DNA from: CAMQRS01 sp964370645
GTDB taxonomy: Bacteria; Bacillota_I; Bacilli_A; Erysipelotrichales; Erysipelotrichaceae
DNA: 64,000 nucleotides
Reading direction: 5' to 3'
NCBI GenBank assembly: GCA_964370645.1
Contig: CAYJJS010000007.1
Location: 3,264-67,263 of the forward strand
Part shown: positions 33,901-42,297 of the stretch, one piece after another
How the letters are laid out: each line of letters starts with the position of its first letter
Numbering within the stretch: the stretch's first letter is position 1
Notes under the pieces: generated by a model
Seen by the model: only the letters and a program-made list of their open reading frames with translations
Database searches by the model: none
What the model was told of the DNA's origin: nothing
Made by a program: the position numbers and the translations under genes

Positions 33901-34631
33901 AGAGAGCAGGAGCGAAACCTGAAATTTATGTATTTAACAACTTAGATGTACAAGCTACTAGTGATTCTATTGATACTCTTAGTGAAAAAATAAAACAAGC
34001 TAATATATTGATGATCCCAGGAGGATTCTCTAGTGGGGATGAACCTGATGGTAGTGGTAAGTTTATTGCGAATGTGTTAATGAATGCAAAAGTAAATGAA
34101 GCAGTACAACATTTATTAGCAAATGATGGATTGATCTTAGGTATTTGTAATGGATTCCAAGCTTTGATTAAGTCAGGGTTATTACCATATGGTGATATTC
34201 AAAAGTTAGATGCAGATGCACCTACACTATTTAGAAATGATATTAATCGTCATGTTTCGCATATTTCATCTACAAAGATAACTTCAACAAAGTCTCCTTG
34301 GTTGAAAGGGTTTGAAGTGAATGATGTACATCAAATAGCGATGAGTCATGGAGAAGGTAAGTTTGTGGTAAGTGAACAAATGGCTAAACAATTATTTGAA
34401 AATGGACAGGTTGCTACACAATATGTAGATGCAAATGGTTGCGCTACAATGGATGGAGAATACAATATTAATGCAAGTACATTAGCGATTGAAGGAATTA
34501 CAAGTGCTGATGGAAGAATCTTTGGTAAAATGGGACATTCTGAACGTTATGAAGAAGGATTGTTTAAAAATATTGAAGGAAATAAAATGCAAGATATATT
34601 CACAAATGGTGTGAATTACTTTAAAAGATAG
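30939..34631 (+). CDS. purL: Phosphoribosylformylglycinamidine synthase, single-chain form
   Basis: The protein has 1230 residues, the large one-polypeptide PurL. The N-terminal linker region runs to about 210, with DTYWSDHCRHTTFE near 210-223. The two-part synthetase has FKNETHNHPTEIEPFGGASTC (landmark HNHPTEIEPFGG, about 318-329) and GGKDSMSGTY near 770. The glutaminase domain starts near 965 with VLIPVFPGNNCEYD, has the nucleophile Cys in LGICNGFQALI (about 1070-1080) and HGEGKF near 1137. It converts FGAR to FGAM using glutamine. Because the chain is fused, purS and purQ are not needed. It follows purE by two bases. Confidence 0.95.
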   Translation: MNTRIYVSKKQAFQVEATSMKHAFTHNLGIDSVEGVSLYNVYDIFNADAEDVSLLKSKVLSEVVTDEVFDAVDLSGKTFIAYESLPGQFDQRSDAAQECLMLLNNKKGVIIKSGRIVVLEGNVEIADIEKIKKFLINPVEMREKDLTILENNEDVEIEPVITLDGFTQMSEEQAREYVKKEGLAMTLNDLLHIQNYFKTEEQRDPTITEIKVLDTYWSDHCRHTTFETILRNVTFEEGTFTQKIQEAYELFLDLHTKVNKPGKEITLMNMATIGGKYLRKEGYLDDIEISDEINACSIEVKVDVDGELVDYLVMFKNETHNHPTEIEPFGGASTCIGGAIRDPLSGRSYVYQAMRISGAADITKPISEAMENKLPQSIISKTAAHGYSSYGNQIGLATTYVKEIFNDGYVAKRMEVGAVVGAAPKENVIRKQPEAGDIVVLLGGATGRDGVGGATGSSKEHNETSLTKCSSEVQKGNAPMERRLQRLFRNKECTTLIKKANDFGAGGVSVAIGELADGIHVNLDEVPTKYAGLNGTELAISESQERMACVIEEKDYEAFKAYAYAENLDTKIVARVSDDNRLVITFKGQKIVDIARSFLDTNGVRMSQDVLIKDYTGEQKNPFAKKEISFLDNLKQDNVASQRGLVEMFDASIGRSSVLMPYGGKYQRSESEASVQKIPVDGVTNTATVMAYGYNPDVSIYSPYLGASYSVVEALARLVAVGASYKQARLTNQEYFERLNQDSDRWGKATQALLGLVEAQVAFKTPSIGGKDSMSGTYKDIHVPPTLITFAITTEDVKNIISSEFKQAGNYVYYVKHTPNEDYSVNYEMCMQNFDAVKNLVDTGVITSASSVKFGGIAEAIAKMSFGNEVGVDIQTNEDLYALSIGSLIVESTQEVDVENFILLGQTTQQELIINGCTYTIEEAFKANEERYADLYPTHVESDEGVIDTPTFACDELVKAKQSVEEVSVLIPVFPGNNCEYDCYKAFERAGAKPEIYVFNNLDVQATSDSIDTLSEKIKQANILMIPGGFSSGDEPDGSGKFIANVLMNAKVNEAVQHLLANDGLILGICNGFQALIKSGLLPYGDIQKLDADAPTLFRNDINRHVSHISSTKITSTKSPWLKGFEVNDVHQIAMSHGEGKFVVSEQMAKQLFENGQVATQYVDANGCATMDGEYNINASTLAIEGITSADGRIFGKMGHSERYEEGLFKNIEGNKMQDIFTNGVNYFKR

Positions 34632-34641
34632 GAGAAATACA

Positions 34642-35340
34642 ATGAAATTATTATACGAAGGAAAAGCAAAACAAGTTTATGAAACAGAAAATCCAAATGA
34701 ATACATTATTCATAACAAGGATGATGCAACTGCAGGAAATGGTGAAAAACACGACCAATTTTCTGGTAAAGGGGTATTGAATAATACTATTTCATGTATT
34801 ATTTTCAATATGTTAGAAGAAGCTGGTATTAAAACGCACTTAATTGAAAAATTAAATGAACGTGATGTACTAGTGAAAAAAGTTAAAATATTTGAACTTG
34901 AGGTAATTATTCGCAATATTACGGCTGGATCATTTTGTAGAAGACTAGGAGCAAAAGAAGGAATGGTTTTAGATACTCCTATTTTCGAAATGAGTTATAA
35001 AAATGATGATTTTGGTGATCCTTTAATCAATGATGATCATGCTGTTGCATTAGGTTTAGCGACAAGAGAAGAACTTGCGTTTATTAAAGAAAAAACACTG
35101 AAAATTAATGAGTTATTACAAGCTTTCTTCTTAAGTATGAATTTAAAACTTGTAGATTTCAAAATTGAGTTTGGGAAAACAGAAGATGGGGAAATATTGT
35201 TAGCAGATGAAATTTCTCCAGACTCATGTCGTTTATGGGATGTAAATACAAACCAAAAATATGATAAAGATGTATTTAGACAAGATATTGGTGATTTAAT
35301 TGAAACATATAAAGCTGTGTTAGCTCGTATGCAAAAATAA
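34642..35340 (+). CDS. purC: SAICAR synthetase PurC
   Basis: The protein has 232 residues. LLYEGKAKQVYET at the start is the ATP-binding strand, ITAGSFCRRLGAKEG (about 92-106) and DEISPDSCRLWD (about 190-201) are substrate-binding motifs. It joins CAIR and aspartate to SAICAR. AGGAGAAA precedes the start, 10 bp after purL. The next enzyme, adenylosuccinate lyase (purB), is not in this operon. Confidence 0.97.
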   Translation: MKLLYEGKAKQVYETENPNEYIIHNKDDATAGNGEKHDQFSGKGVLNNTISCIIFNMLEEAGIKTHLIEKLNERDVLVKKVKIFELEVIIRNITAGSFCRRLGAKEGMVLDTPIFEMSYKNDDFGDPLINDDHAVALGLATREELAFIKEKTLKINELLQAFFLSMNLKLVDFKIEFGKTEDGEILLADEISPDSCRLWDVNTNQKYDKDVFRQDIGDLIETYKAVLARMQK

Positions 35341-35353
35341 TTGGTGAACAAAA

Positions 35354-36385
35354 ATGAGTGATAAATATAGAGAAGCAGGAGTGGACTTAGAGGCAGGGTA
35401 TGAATCGGTACGTCTTATTAAGTCACATGTAGAACGTACTAAAATTAAAGGTGCTAAAGATTCTTTAGGTGCATTTGGTGGTATGTTTGATTTAAGTGCG
35501 CTAGGTTTAAAAGAGCCAGTGCTAGTGTCTGGAACAGATGGTGTTGGAACAAAGTTAATGCTTGCATTTGATGTGGATAAACATGATACAATTGGTATTG
35601 ATGCAGTTGCTATGTGTGTGAATGATGTATTAGTGCAAGGGGCAATGCCTATTTACTTTTTAGATTATTTGGCAGTTGGAAAAAATGAACCGACTAAAAT
35701 TGAACAATTAGTAAAAGGAATTGCTGATGGATGTGTACAATCAGAATGTGCTTTAATTGGTGGAGAAACGGCAGAGATGCCTGATATGTATAGTGCGAAT
35801 CACTATGATATTGCTGGTTTCTGTGTTGGGGCTGTTGAGAAAAGTAAATTATTGGATGGACAAAGTATTGCAGCTGGTCAAGTGTTAATTGGTTTGCCTA
35901 GTAGTGGATGTCATTCTAATGGGTACTCTTTAATTCGTAAAGTGTTATTGAAGGATGCTAAGTTAGATACAAATGAATACTATGAGCAATTTTCTAAAAC
36001 ATTAGGTGAAGAACTTTTAACACCAACTAAAATTTATGTGAAAGCAATTAAACACTTATTAACGAATGATGTACAAATAAAAGGAATGTCACATATTACT
36101 GGTGGTGGTTTTTATGAAAATGTTCCTAGAATGTTGAAAGAAGGAATGGGAGTAACTATTGATGTAAATACATTCCCAAGACCTGCTATCTTTGATTTAA
36201 TTCAAGAAAAAGGGAATATTGAACAAGCAGAAATGTATAATGTGTTTAATATGGGAATAGGTTTTTTATTAGCTGTAGAACCAGGTGAAGTAGATACAGT
36301 GATGTCACTACTTAATGAAATCCAAGAAACTGCGTATGTAGTAGGTGAAGTTACGAGTAGTGGAAGTGTGGATTTAACGTGGTAA
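35354..36385 (+). CDS. purM: AIR synthetase PurM
   Basis: The protein has 343 residues. YREAGVDLEAGYESV, GTDGVGTKLMLAF (about 56-68), GGETAEMPDMY (about 136-146) and GLPSSGCHSNGYSL (about 179-192) match the PurM/ATP-grasp-unrelated synthetase family. It cyclises FGAM to AIR. It overlaps purN by seven bases, which suggests coupled translation. The ribosome site is weak (TTGGTGA). Confidence 0.97.
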   Translation: MSDKYREAGVDLEAGYESVRLIKSHVERTKIKGAKDSLGAFGGMFDLSALGLKEPVLVSGTDGVGTKLMLAFDVDKHDTIGIDAVAMCVNDVLVQGAMPIYFLDYLAVGKNEPTKIEQLVKGIADGCVQSECALIGGETAEMPDMYSANHYDIAGFCVGAVEKSKLLDGQSIAAGQVLIGLPSSGCHSNGYSLIRKVLLKDAKLDTNEYYEQFSKTLGEELLTPTKIYVKAIKHLLTNDVQIKGMSHITGGGFYENVPRMLKEGMGVTIDVNTFPRPAIFDLIQEKGNIEQAEMYNVFNMGIGFLLAVEPGEVDTVMSLLNEIQETAYVVGEVTSSGSVDLTW

Positions 36386-36960
36386 ATGTAGGGGTTTTCG
36401 CGAGTGGGAGTGGTACTAATTTTGAGAAATTAGTTACGACTAGTATGAAGTATGCGAAAATCAAATTATTGATTGTGGATAAAGAAGATGCATATGCAAT
36501 AAAAAGAGCTGAAAAATTGAATATTCCATACGTGTTTGTAAATCCAAAGGCGTTTGCGACAAAAGCAGAATACGAGATGCAAATTTTAGCGTATTTGCAA
36601 AAATATGAAATTGAATTGATTGCATTGGCAGGGTACATGCGAATTATTGCGGATACCTTGCTAAATGCATATCCAAATAAGATTGTGAACATTCATCCAG
36701 CGTATTTACCAAACTTTCCTGGGGCACATGGTATTTTGGATGCATTCAATGCGAAAGTGAATACAACTGGAGTGAGTATTCATTATGTGGATGCTGGAAT
36801 TGATACAGGTAGTATCATTTATCAAGAAGCAATCAAAATAGATCCAACATGGGATTTAGAAACATTAGAAACTCATGTGCATGCATTGGAGTATAAAATT
36901 TATGCAAAAACAATAGATGGCGTATGTAAGGAGATAAATGATGAAAAGAGCGTTAATTAG
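36379..36960 (+). CDS. purN: GAR transformylase PurN
   Basis: The protein has 193 residues. VFASGSGTNFEKLV (about 6-19) binds GAR phosphate, and NIHPAYLPNFPGAHG (about 105-119) holds the catalytic His; the catalytic Asp is in DAGIDTGSII. It transfers a formyl group from 10-formyl-THF to GAR. It starts with GTG inside the purM end. It overlaps purH by 20 bases. Confidence 0.94.
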   Translation: MVNVGVFASGSGTNFEKLVTTSMKYAKIKLLIVDKEDAYAIKRAEKLNIPYVFVNPKAFATKAEYEMQILAYLQKYEIELIALAGYMRIIADTLLNAYPNKIVNIHPAYLPNFPGAHGILDAFNAKVNTTGVSIHYVDAGIDTGSIIYQEAIKIDPTWDLETLETHVHALEYKIYAKTIDGVCKEINDEKSVN

Positions 36961-38473
36961 TGTATCAGATAAGAGTGGATTGGTTCCTTTTGTACAAGAG
37001 CTTGTTTCACTAGGGTATGAAATCATATCGACAGGTGGAACAAAAAAAGCATTGGAAGATGCTGGGATAAATACCATCTCAATCAGTGAAGTAACAAATT
37101 TTCCTGAAATTATGGATGGACGTGTAAAGACATTGCATCCAAATGTGCATGGAGCATTACTTTGTGTTAGAGATAATGAAGATCATGTGAAACAAGTGAA
37201 GGAGCTAGGGATTGATTATATAGATTTAGTAGCAGTAAACTTGTATCCTTTTAAACAAACATTATTGAAAGATGGAGTTAGTCATGAAGAAATTATCGAA
37301 AATATAGATATAGGTGGACCTTCTATGTTAAGAAGTGCTTCAAAAAACTATGCAAGTATTCCTGTACTAGTAGATCCAAGTGATTATGAAGTCGTTATTG
37401 AAGAGTTGAAAAATGGAGAAACAACATTGGCTACACGTACGCGTTTAGCTGCAAAGGTGTTTAGACATACTGCTAGTTATGATGCGATTATTGCTCAATA
37501 TTTGAGTGAAAAAGTAGGTGAAGTATATCCAGAATCATTTACATTAACATATGAAAAAGTACAAGATTTGAGATATGGAGAAAATCCACATCAGAGTGCT
37601 GCTTTTTATAAGGCATATAATCCAAAATATAGTATTGCGAATGCAAAGCAATTACATGGAAAAGAATTGTCTTACAATAATATTCAAGATGCGAATGCGT
37701 GTATTGAAGTATTGAAAGATTTCGAAGAACCATGTTGTGTAGGAATGAAGCACATGAATCCATGTGGAGTAGGGATTGGAGCAAGTGCAGAAGAAGCTTG
37801 GGATAAAGCATATGAGGCTGATTCAACTTCAATTTTTGGAGGGATTGTTTCTTTCAATCGTGAAGTAGATGTAAATACTGCAACGAAGTTATCTGCTATT
37901 TTCTTAGAAATTATTATTGCACCTTCTTTTAACGAGGAAGCATTTAATATTTTGAGTCAAAAGAAAAACATTCGTCTATTGCAACTAGACACTTCATTAG
38001 AAGTGAATAATAAATTACGTGTTACGAATGTAAATGATGGTTTATTAGTACAAGAAATGGATGTAAAAGAGATGGATGTAGACAGTTTTGAATGTGTGAC
38101 GAATAAAAAACCAAGTGCAGAAGAAATGGAACAGTTATTGATGGCTTGGAAAATTGTGAAGCATGTAAAATCCAACGCGATTGTCTTAGTTAAGGATAAC
38201 ATGAGTGTTGGGGTTGGTGCTGGTCAAATGAATCGTGTAGGTGCTGCTAAGATTGCGATTGAACAAGCACAGGAGAATGGTAAGTGTGCTGGTAGTGTTA
38301 TGGGGAGTGATGCATTTTTCCCGATGCCAGATACAGTAGAGGCAGCCATTCAAGCAGGTGTGAGTGCAATTATTCAACCTGGTGGATCAATCAAAGACCA
38401 ATTGTCGATTGATGTTTGTAATGAACATGGAATCGCTATGATTTTCACAAAAACAAGACATTTTAAACATTAA
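36941..38473 (+). CDS. purH: Bifunctional AICAR transformylase / IMP cyclohydrolase
   Basis: The protein has 510 residues. The IMP cyclohydrolase domain (1-195) starts RALISVSDKSGLVPF and has STGGTKKAL, GRVKTLHPNVHGALL and IDIGGPSMLRSASKN. The transformylase domain (about 200-510) has LRYGENPHQSAAFY, KHMNPCGVG with the catalytic Lys-His pair, and IIQPGGSIKD near the end. It performs the last two steps to IMP. ATG 36941 is chosen by distance from AAGGAG; an ATG three bases upstream is also possible. Confidence 0.97.
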   Translation: MKRALISVSDKSGLVPFVQELVSLGYEIISTGGTKKALEDAGINTISISEVTNFPEIMDGRVKTLHPNVHGALLCVRDNEDHVKQVKELGIDYIDLVAVNLYPFKQTLLKDGVSHEEIIENIDIGGPSMLRSASKNYASIPVLVDPSDYEVVIEELKNGETTLATRTRLAAKVFRHTASYDAIIAQYLSEKVGEVYPESFTLTYEKVQDLRYGENPHQSAAFYKAYNPKYSIANAKQLHGKELSYNNIQDANACIEVLKDFEEPCCVGMKHMNPCGVGIGASAEEAWDKAYEADSTSIFGGIVSFNREVDVNTATKLSAIFLEIIIAPSFNEEAFNILSQKKNIRLLQLDTSLEVNNKLRVTNVNDGLLVQEMDVKEMDVDSFECVTNKKPSAEEMEQLLMAWKIVKHVKSNAIVLVKDNMSVGVGAGQMNRVGAAKIAIEQAQENGKCAGSVMGSDAFFPMPDTVEAAIQAGVSAIIQPGGSIKDQLSIDVCNEHGIAMIFTKTRHFKH

Positions 38474-38492
38474 TCGCGTAGGAGGGTTAAAC

Positions 38493-39905
38493 ATGAGTGG
38501 ATTTTTTGCAGTTGCAACGAAAGAAAGTTGCGTGTTAGATTTATTTTTTGGGACAGATTATCACTCTCACTTGGGAACAAGGAGAGCAGGTATGGCAACG
38601 TATAGTAAGGGTGAAGGATTTTCTAGATCCATTCATGATATTACGAATACACCGTTTCGTACAAAGTTTGATAAAGAATTGGATGAGTTTAAAGGTAATT
38701 TAGGAATTGGATGTATTTCTGATAATGAAGCACAACCTTTATTGATGCGATCTAGAAATGGATCCTTTGCAATCTCTACAGTGGGATGTGTAAGTAATTT
38801 AGATGTATTATTGGATGAGTGCTTTGCACAAGGTATGACACAATTCATGGAAACAACGATTGGAGAAATCAACCATAATGAAGTTGTGGCAGCTCTAATC
38901 AATCAGAAGGACACGATTGTAGAAGGTTTAGCATATGTCCAAGAAAAAGTAGAAGGAAGTATGAGTGTATTGGTGCTAACTCCAGAAGGAGTCTATTGTG
39001 CACGCGATAAGATGGGAAGAACACCGATTGTTATTGGTGAAAAAAGTGATGGATTTTGTGCTACTTTTGAAAGTAGTGCATTCTTAAACCTTGGTTATAC
39101 ACACTATCGTGATTTAGGTCCAAGTGAAATTGTACTGATGACACCAAAAGGAATTGAAGTAAAACAGGCTCCTAGTGAAAAGATGAAGATTTGTTCATTC
39201 TTATGGGTATATTATGGTTATCCAACTTCAACGTATGAGGGTATTAATGTAGAAGTAATGCGTAATCGTTGTGGAGAAATATTAGCTTCTCGTGACACGA
39301 TTGATACGATTGATAGTGTGGCTGGAGTTCCAGATTCAGGGATTGCACATGCTGTTGGGTATTCAAACATAAGAAAAATACCATTTGCTAGACCGTTCAT
39401 TAAGTATACACCTACTTGGCCTAGATCGTTTATGCCAACGAATCAAAGTCAACGTAATGTAATTGCTAAAATGAAATTAATTCCAGTTAAGGAATTAATT
39501 AAAGACAAGAGTTTATTATTAATTGATGACTCTATTGTACGTGGGACGCAGTTAGGAGAAACAACAGATTTCCTATACGAAAGTGGAGCTAAAGAGGTGC
39601 ATGTACGTCCAGCTTGCCCACCAATCATGTTTGGTTGTAAATATTTGAACTTCTCTAGATCAAGTTCAGAAATGGACTTAATTACTCGTAGAGTAATTCA
39701 AAAACTAGAAGGTGATAATGTTTCTGAGGCAGTGTTGAAGGAATATGCAAATCCAGATAGTGAAAAATATGAAGCAATGTGTGAAGAAATTCGTAAACGT
39801 TCAAAATTTACATCTCTAAGATATCATAGATTGGATGATATGATTGAATCGATTGGATTAGAAAAATGTAAGTTATGTACATATTGTTGGGATGGAGAGG
39901 AGTAA
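38493..39905 (+). CDS. purF: PurF-like amidophosphoribosyltransferase lacking the N-terminal Cys
   Basis: The protein has 470 residues. The PRPP loop LLIDDSIVRGTQLGET (about 343-358) and a C-terminal CKLCTYC (Cys459, 462, 465), likely Fe-S ligands, fit PurF. The glutaminase half has DYHSHLGTRRAGMATY and NLGIGCISDNEAQPL, but where PurF normally matures to an N-terminal Cys nucleophile this protein starts MSGFFAVAT, with Ser at position 2. It could use ammonia, or serine, or depend on another glutaminase. Similar Cys-less PurF-like proteins exist in other anaerobes as far as I recall. It is last in the purine operon with a strong AGGAGGG site, so it is probably the pathway's first enzyme here; purD is not in the operon. 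Confidence 0.85.
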   Translation: MSGFFAVATKESCVLDLFFGTDYHSHLGTRRAGMATYSKGEGFSRSIHDITNTPFRTKFDKELDEFKGNLGIGCISDNEAQPLLMRSRNGSFAISTVGCVSNLDVLLDECFAQGMTQFMETTIGEINHNEVVAALINQKDTIVEGLAYVQEKVEGSMSVLVLTPEGVYCARDKMGRTPIVIGEKSDGFCATFESSAFLNLGYTHYRDLGPSEIVLMTPKGIEVKQAPSEKMKICSFLWVYYGYPTSTYEGINVEVMRNRCGEILASRDTIDTIDSVAGVPDSGIAHAVGYSNIRKIPFARPFIKYTPTWPRSFMPTNQSQRNVIAKMKLIPVKELIKDKSLLLIDDSIVRGTQLGETTDFLYESGAKEVHVRPACPPIMFGCKYLNFSRSSSEMDLITRRVIQKLEGDNVSEAVLKEYANPDSEKYEAMCEEIRKRSKFTSLRYHRLDDMIESIGLEKCKLCTYCWDGEE

Positions 39906-39920
39906 AAACTCCTCTTTTTT
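39895..39920 (+). terminator. Intrinsic terminator overlapping the purF stop codon
   Basis: The stem AGAGGAG/CTCCTCT starts in the last codons of purF, holds the stop in its loop and is followed by T residues. It ends the purine operon. Confidence 0.85.
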
Positions 39921-40009
39921 GTTATTAAAAATATAATGTATGTTTTCTTTTGCATAATAGTAGAATGCTTACATAGTATCTACTGAAAAGCATAAAGATT
40001 TGGCGAAAG

Positions 40010-40058
40010 ATAATAAAAAGTACGAATACATCTTACTTAAAGAAGTGTTCGTACTTTT
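40010..40058 (-). terminator. Intrinsic terminator after the MATE gene
   Basis: AAAAGTACGAA and TTCGTACTTTT form an 11-bp stem; on the minus strand a T-tract follows. It is placed just after the MATE stop codon. The rest of 39921-40009 shows no gene. Confidence 0.8.
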
Positions 40059-40064
40059 GAGTGA

Positions 40065-41405
40065 CTAATATTTTTTTAAATTACGTATTTCTTCACTTGT
40101 ATAAAAAGCATATGCTAGTTGTATACTCATAAAGACCCAAATGATTGGCTCGCACAATATAACTCCCATATAGCCTAAGTGAGGTATAAACAATACTACA
40201 AATATTACTTTACCAATTAGTTCAATAATGCTAGAAAATAGTGGTATTACCTTTTTTCCCAATCCTTGAAGGGCAGAGCGTAGACATATTAAATATGCAA
40301 CTACAACATAAAATGGAGCATTGATTTGTATGTAAGAATTCGCTGTGGAGATGACTTGTACATTGTCACTTCCAGAGAATAAAGTGATGATAGTTTCACT
40401 ACAAAAGAATAATACAATACATAATAATGCACAATATACAATAACTATGCGCAAGCTAGCATTTATTCCTTCTTTGATACGATCGTACTTTAATGCTCCA
40501 CGATTTTGTGATACGAATGTAGGGATGGCATTGACTAGTGTCGAAATTGGCATGATGAGAATACTCTGTAGACGTCTAGCTATTGTATGTGCGGCGATAA
40601 TGCTTGTTCCAAAGCCATTGATTGCGCTTTGTAAAGTGATGGTACCCACGGATACAATCGAGTTCATAAGTGCCATTGAAGTTCCTTGTGCAATTAATTC
40701 TTTATACATATCTTTTTGTATTGTGAAGTTTAGTTTGTTTGGAATTAGTCTACTATGCTTTTTAGAAATATACAATAATGATATGAGTAGAGCACTCAGT
40801 TGTGCTATCACTGTTGCAATAGCTGCACCTTGTATACCCATATGTAGGGTTACAATGAAGAGTAAGTCCAATACTACGTTCACAATGCTAGAGAATAATA
40901 AGATGAATAAAGGTGTTTTTGAATCACCAACAGCTCGAAGAATCGCAGAGACTAAATTATAGAAGGCACTAATAATTAGGGTGTTACATATGACATGAAT
41001 ATAAGATAAAGAAGAGTATAAAATTTCTTCTGGGGTGTTTAATAGTATTAAAATATCTTTAATTAGAAAAGATAAGAGTAAGCTTAAAAAAAGGGCAACA
41101 CATGCGGTAATAATGAAAGAAGATGCGATTGTTGATTTTACTTGTTGTAAGTCTTTTTTACCAACATAATGAGAAACAACGATGGATAATCCCACTGCAA
41201 ATCCACTACAAAGACCGATGGATAAATCAAAAATAGAAGTTGTTGCACCCATTGCAGCTAAGGCAGAATCTCCTAGGTAGTGAGATACAATAAGGGTATC
41301 AATTGTGTTATATAAAGTTTGAAATAATAGTGAAAAAAAGATGGGGGTAGAAAATCGTAACAATAACTTTGTTATGTTTCCTTGTGTTAAGTCAATTGTT
41401 TTCAT
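40065..41405 (-). CDS. MATE family efflux transporter
   Basis: The protein has 446 residues with twelve hydrophobic helices. It opens MKTIDLTQGNITKLLLRFSTPI, and QTLYNTIDTLIVSHYLGDSALAAMG in the first helices is a MATE signature; a second, related half starts near 230 with a similar pattern. It would export drugs or metabolites against sodium or proton flow. It is closest in style to the Bacillota MATE group that opens with a TxGxIxKxLLxFxxP motif. The start follows GGAGG. It has its own promoter and terminator. Confidence 0.92.
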   Translation of the reverse strand: MKTIDLTQGNITKLLLRFSTPIFFSLLFQTLYNTIDTLIVSHYLGDSALAAMGATTSIFDLSIGLCSGFAVGLSIVVSHYVGKKDLQQVKSTIASSFIITACVALFLSLLLSFLIKDILILLNTPEEILYSSLSYIHVICNTLIISAFYNLVSAILRAVGDSKTPLFILLFSSIVNVVLDLLFIVTLHMGIQGAAIATVIAQLSALLISLLYISKKHSRLIPNKLNFTIQKDMYKELIAQGTSMALMNSIVSVGTITLQSAINGFGTSIIAAHTIARRLQSILIMPISTLVNAIPTFVSQNRGALKYDRIKEGINASLRIVIVYCALLCIVLFFCSETIITLFSGSDNVQVISTANSYIQINAPFYVVVAYLICLRSALQGLGKKVIPLFSSIIELIGKVIFVVLFIPHLGYMGVILCEPIIWVFMSIQLAYAFYTSEEIRNLKKY

Positions 41406-41425
41406 AGGAAAGCCTCCAAAGTAGT

Positions 41426-41454
41426 ATTATAGTGTAAAGTTATAGGTTCGTAAA
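41426..41454 (-). promoter_or_regulatory. Promoter of the MATE gene
   Basis: On the minus strand TTTACG, a 17 bp spacer, then TATAAT, about 20 bp before the start codon. Confidence 0.7.
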
Positions 41455-41469
41455 TAATATACATGAAAT

Positions 41470-41496
41470 TAATAAAAAAACATGTTAGACATGTTT
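41470..41496 (-). terminator. Intrinsic terminator overlapping the VTT-gene stop codon
   Basis: AAACATG/CATGTTT stem with a five-base loop and a T-tract on the minus strand; the stop codon at 41495-41497 overlaps the first stem arm. Confidence 0.75.
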
Positions 41497-42148
41497 ATAA
41501 ATGGATGGATAATAAATGTGATAGTAGGCTAGTTAACCCTAGGCTGTATATAGCAATGGAGAAGGGTTTAGCAAGTAATATTATCAAGGCATATTCTTTC
41601 CATGTCATAGCAGTAGTGCCAATAATATAACAAAGCAAATCATCGGGTGCACCCGGAAGGAAGACAGCAAGAGCGAATAATTTCTTATATCCTGTTTTAG
41701 TATCTACCCAATGAAAGTATTTATCGGCTAATTTTCTAGAAAATAATTTATATACGACATTACGTCCATAACGTTTCGCAATCCCAAAGGCAATAAAAGA
41801 ACCTATCACAATGCCTATGTAATTGTAAATAAAGCCGAAGATAGGACCAAACAGTACAACCCCAGCAACGAGTCCAACACCTCCTGGAAGTATAGGGAAT
41901 AGGATTTGTAGGATTTGTAAGATAATGAATGCTATGAATGAGAAAGCACCAAAACGATTTAGCAGTGCACGAAGTTCTTCTATGTTAGTGAAATAGCCTG
42001 CTTGATATCCATAAATGGACAAAATTAATAATGCAACAACAAGTAAAACAAGTAACGCATTTATAATACGCATTTGTTTTTTGTCCTGATCAGAAGGCTC
42101 AATACTGTTTTCTATGTAGGTTTGTGTTTCGGGTGTTGCGTTTTTCAT
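41495..42148 (-). CDS. TVP38/TMEM64 (VTT domain) membrane protein
   Basis: The protein has 217 residues. One N-terminal helix (about 28-48) and several further helices carry the VTT (DedA-related) domain, with FPILPGGVGLVAGVVLFG, GIVIGSFIAFGIAKRYGR and FLPGAPDDLLCYIIGTT. Members are linked to lipid movement across the membrane. ATG 42148 is chosen because GAGGT is six bases upstream; the ATG at 42154 is almost on top of that site. It is transcribed from its own promoter, divergent from hslO. Confidence 0.88.
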   Translation of the reverse strand: MKNATPETQTYIENSIEPSDQDKKQMRIINALLVLLVVALLILSIYGYQAGYFTNIEELRALLNRFGAFSFIAFIILQILQILFPILPGGVGLVAGVVLFGPIFGFIYNYIGIVIGSFIAFGIAKRYGRNVVYKLFSRKLADKYFHWVDTKTGYKKLFALAVFLPGAPDDLLCYIIGTTAMTWKEYALIILLAKPFSIAIYSLGLTSLLSHLLSIHL

Positions 42149-42171
42149 GTTCATACCTCATCAATTATTTT

Positions 42172-42199
42172 ATTGTATCACAACACTTACCTTAGTAAA
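42172..42199 (-). promoter_or_regulatory. Promoter of the VTT gene
   Basis: On the minus strand TTTACT, a 16 bp spacer, then TACAAT, with the extended TGA just before the -10. Confidence 0.6.
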
Positions 42200-42263
42200 A
42201 TAATTTGAATATATACTTTAGCTTTCGTACATCTATATATTATTATGCAAGGAAAATAAAACA

Positions 42264-42272
42264 TGTTATAAT
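42264..42272 (+). promoter_or_regulatory. Extended -10 promoter of hslO-dusB
   Basis: TGTTATAAT, 25 bp before the hslO start; the -35 is weak. Confidence 0.55.
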
Positions 42273-42297
42273 GTTTTAGCGATAAGAGAGGTAACTT

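Noticed and set aside
36351..36692. 113-codon minus-strand ORF over the purM-purN junction
   Set aside because: Shadow of purN; no start signals.
40345..40962. 205-codon plus-strand ORF inside the MATE gene
   Set aside because: It is antisense to a clear MATE transporter and has no ribosome site or domain.
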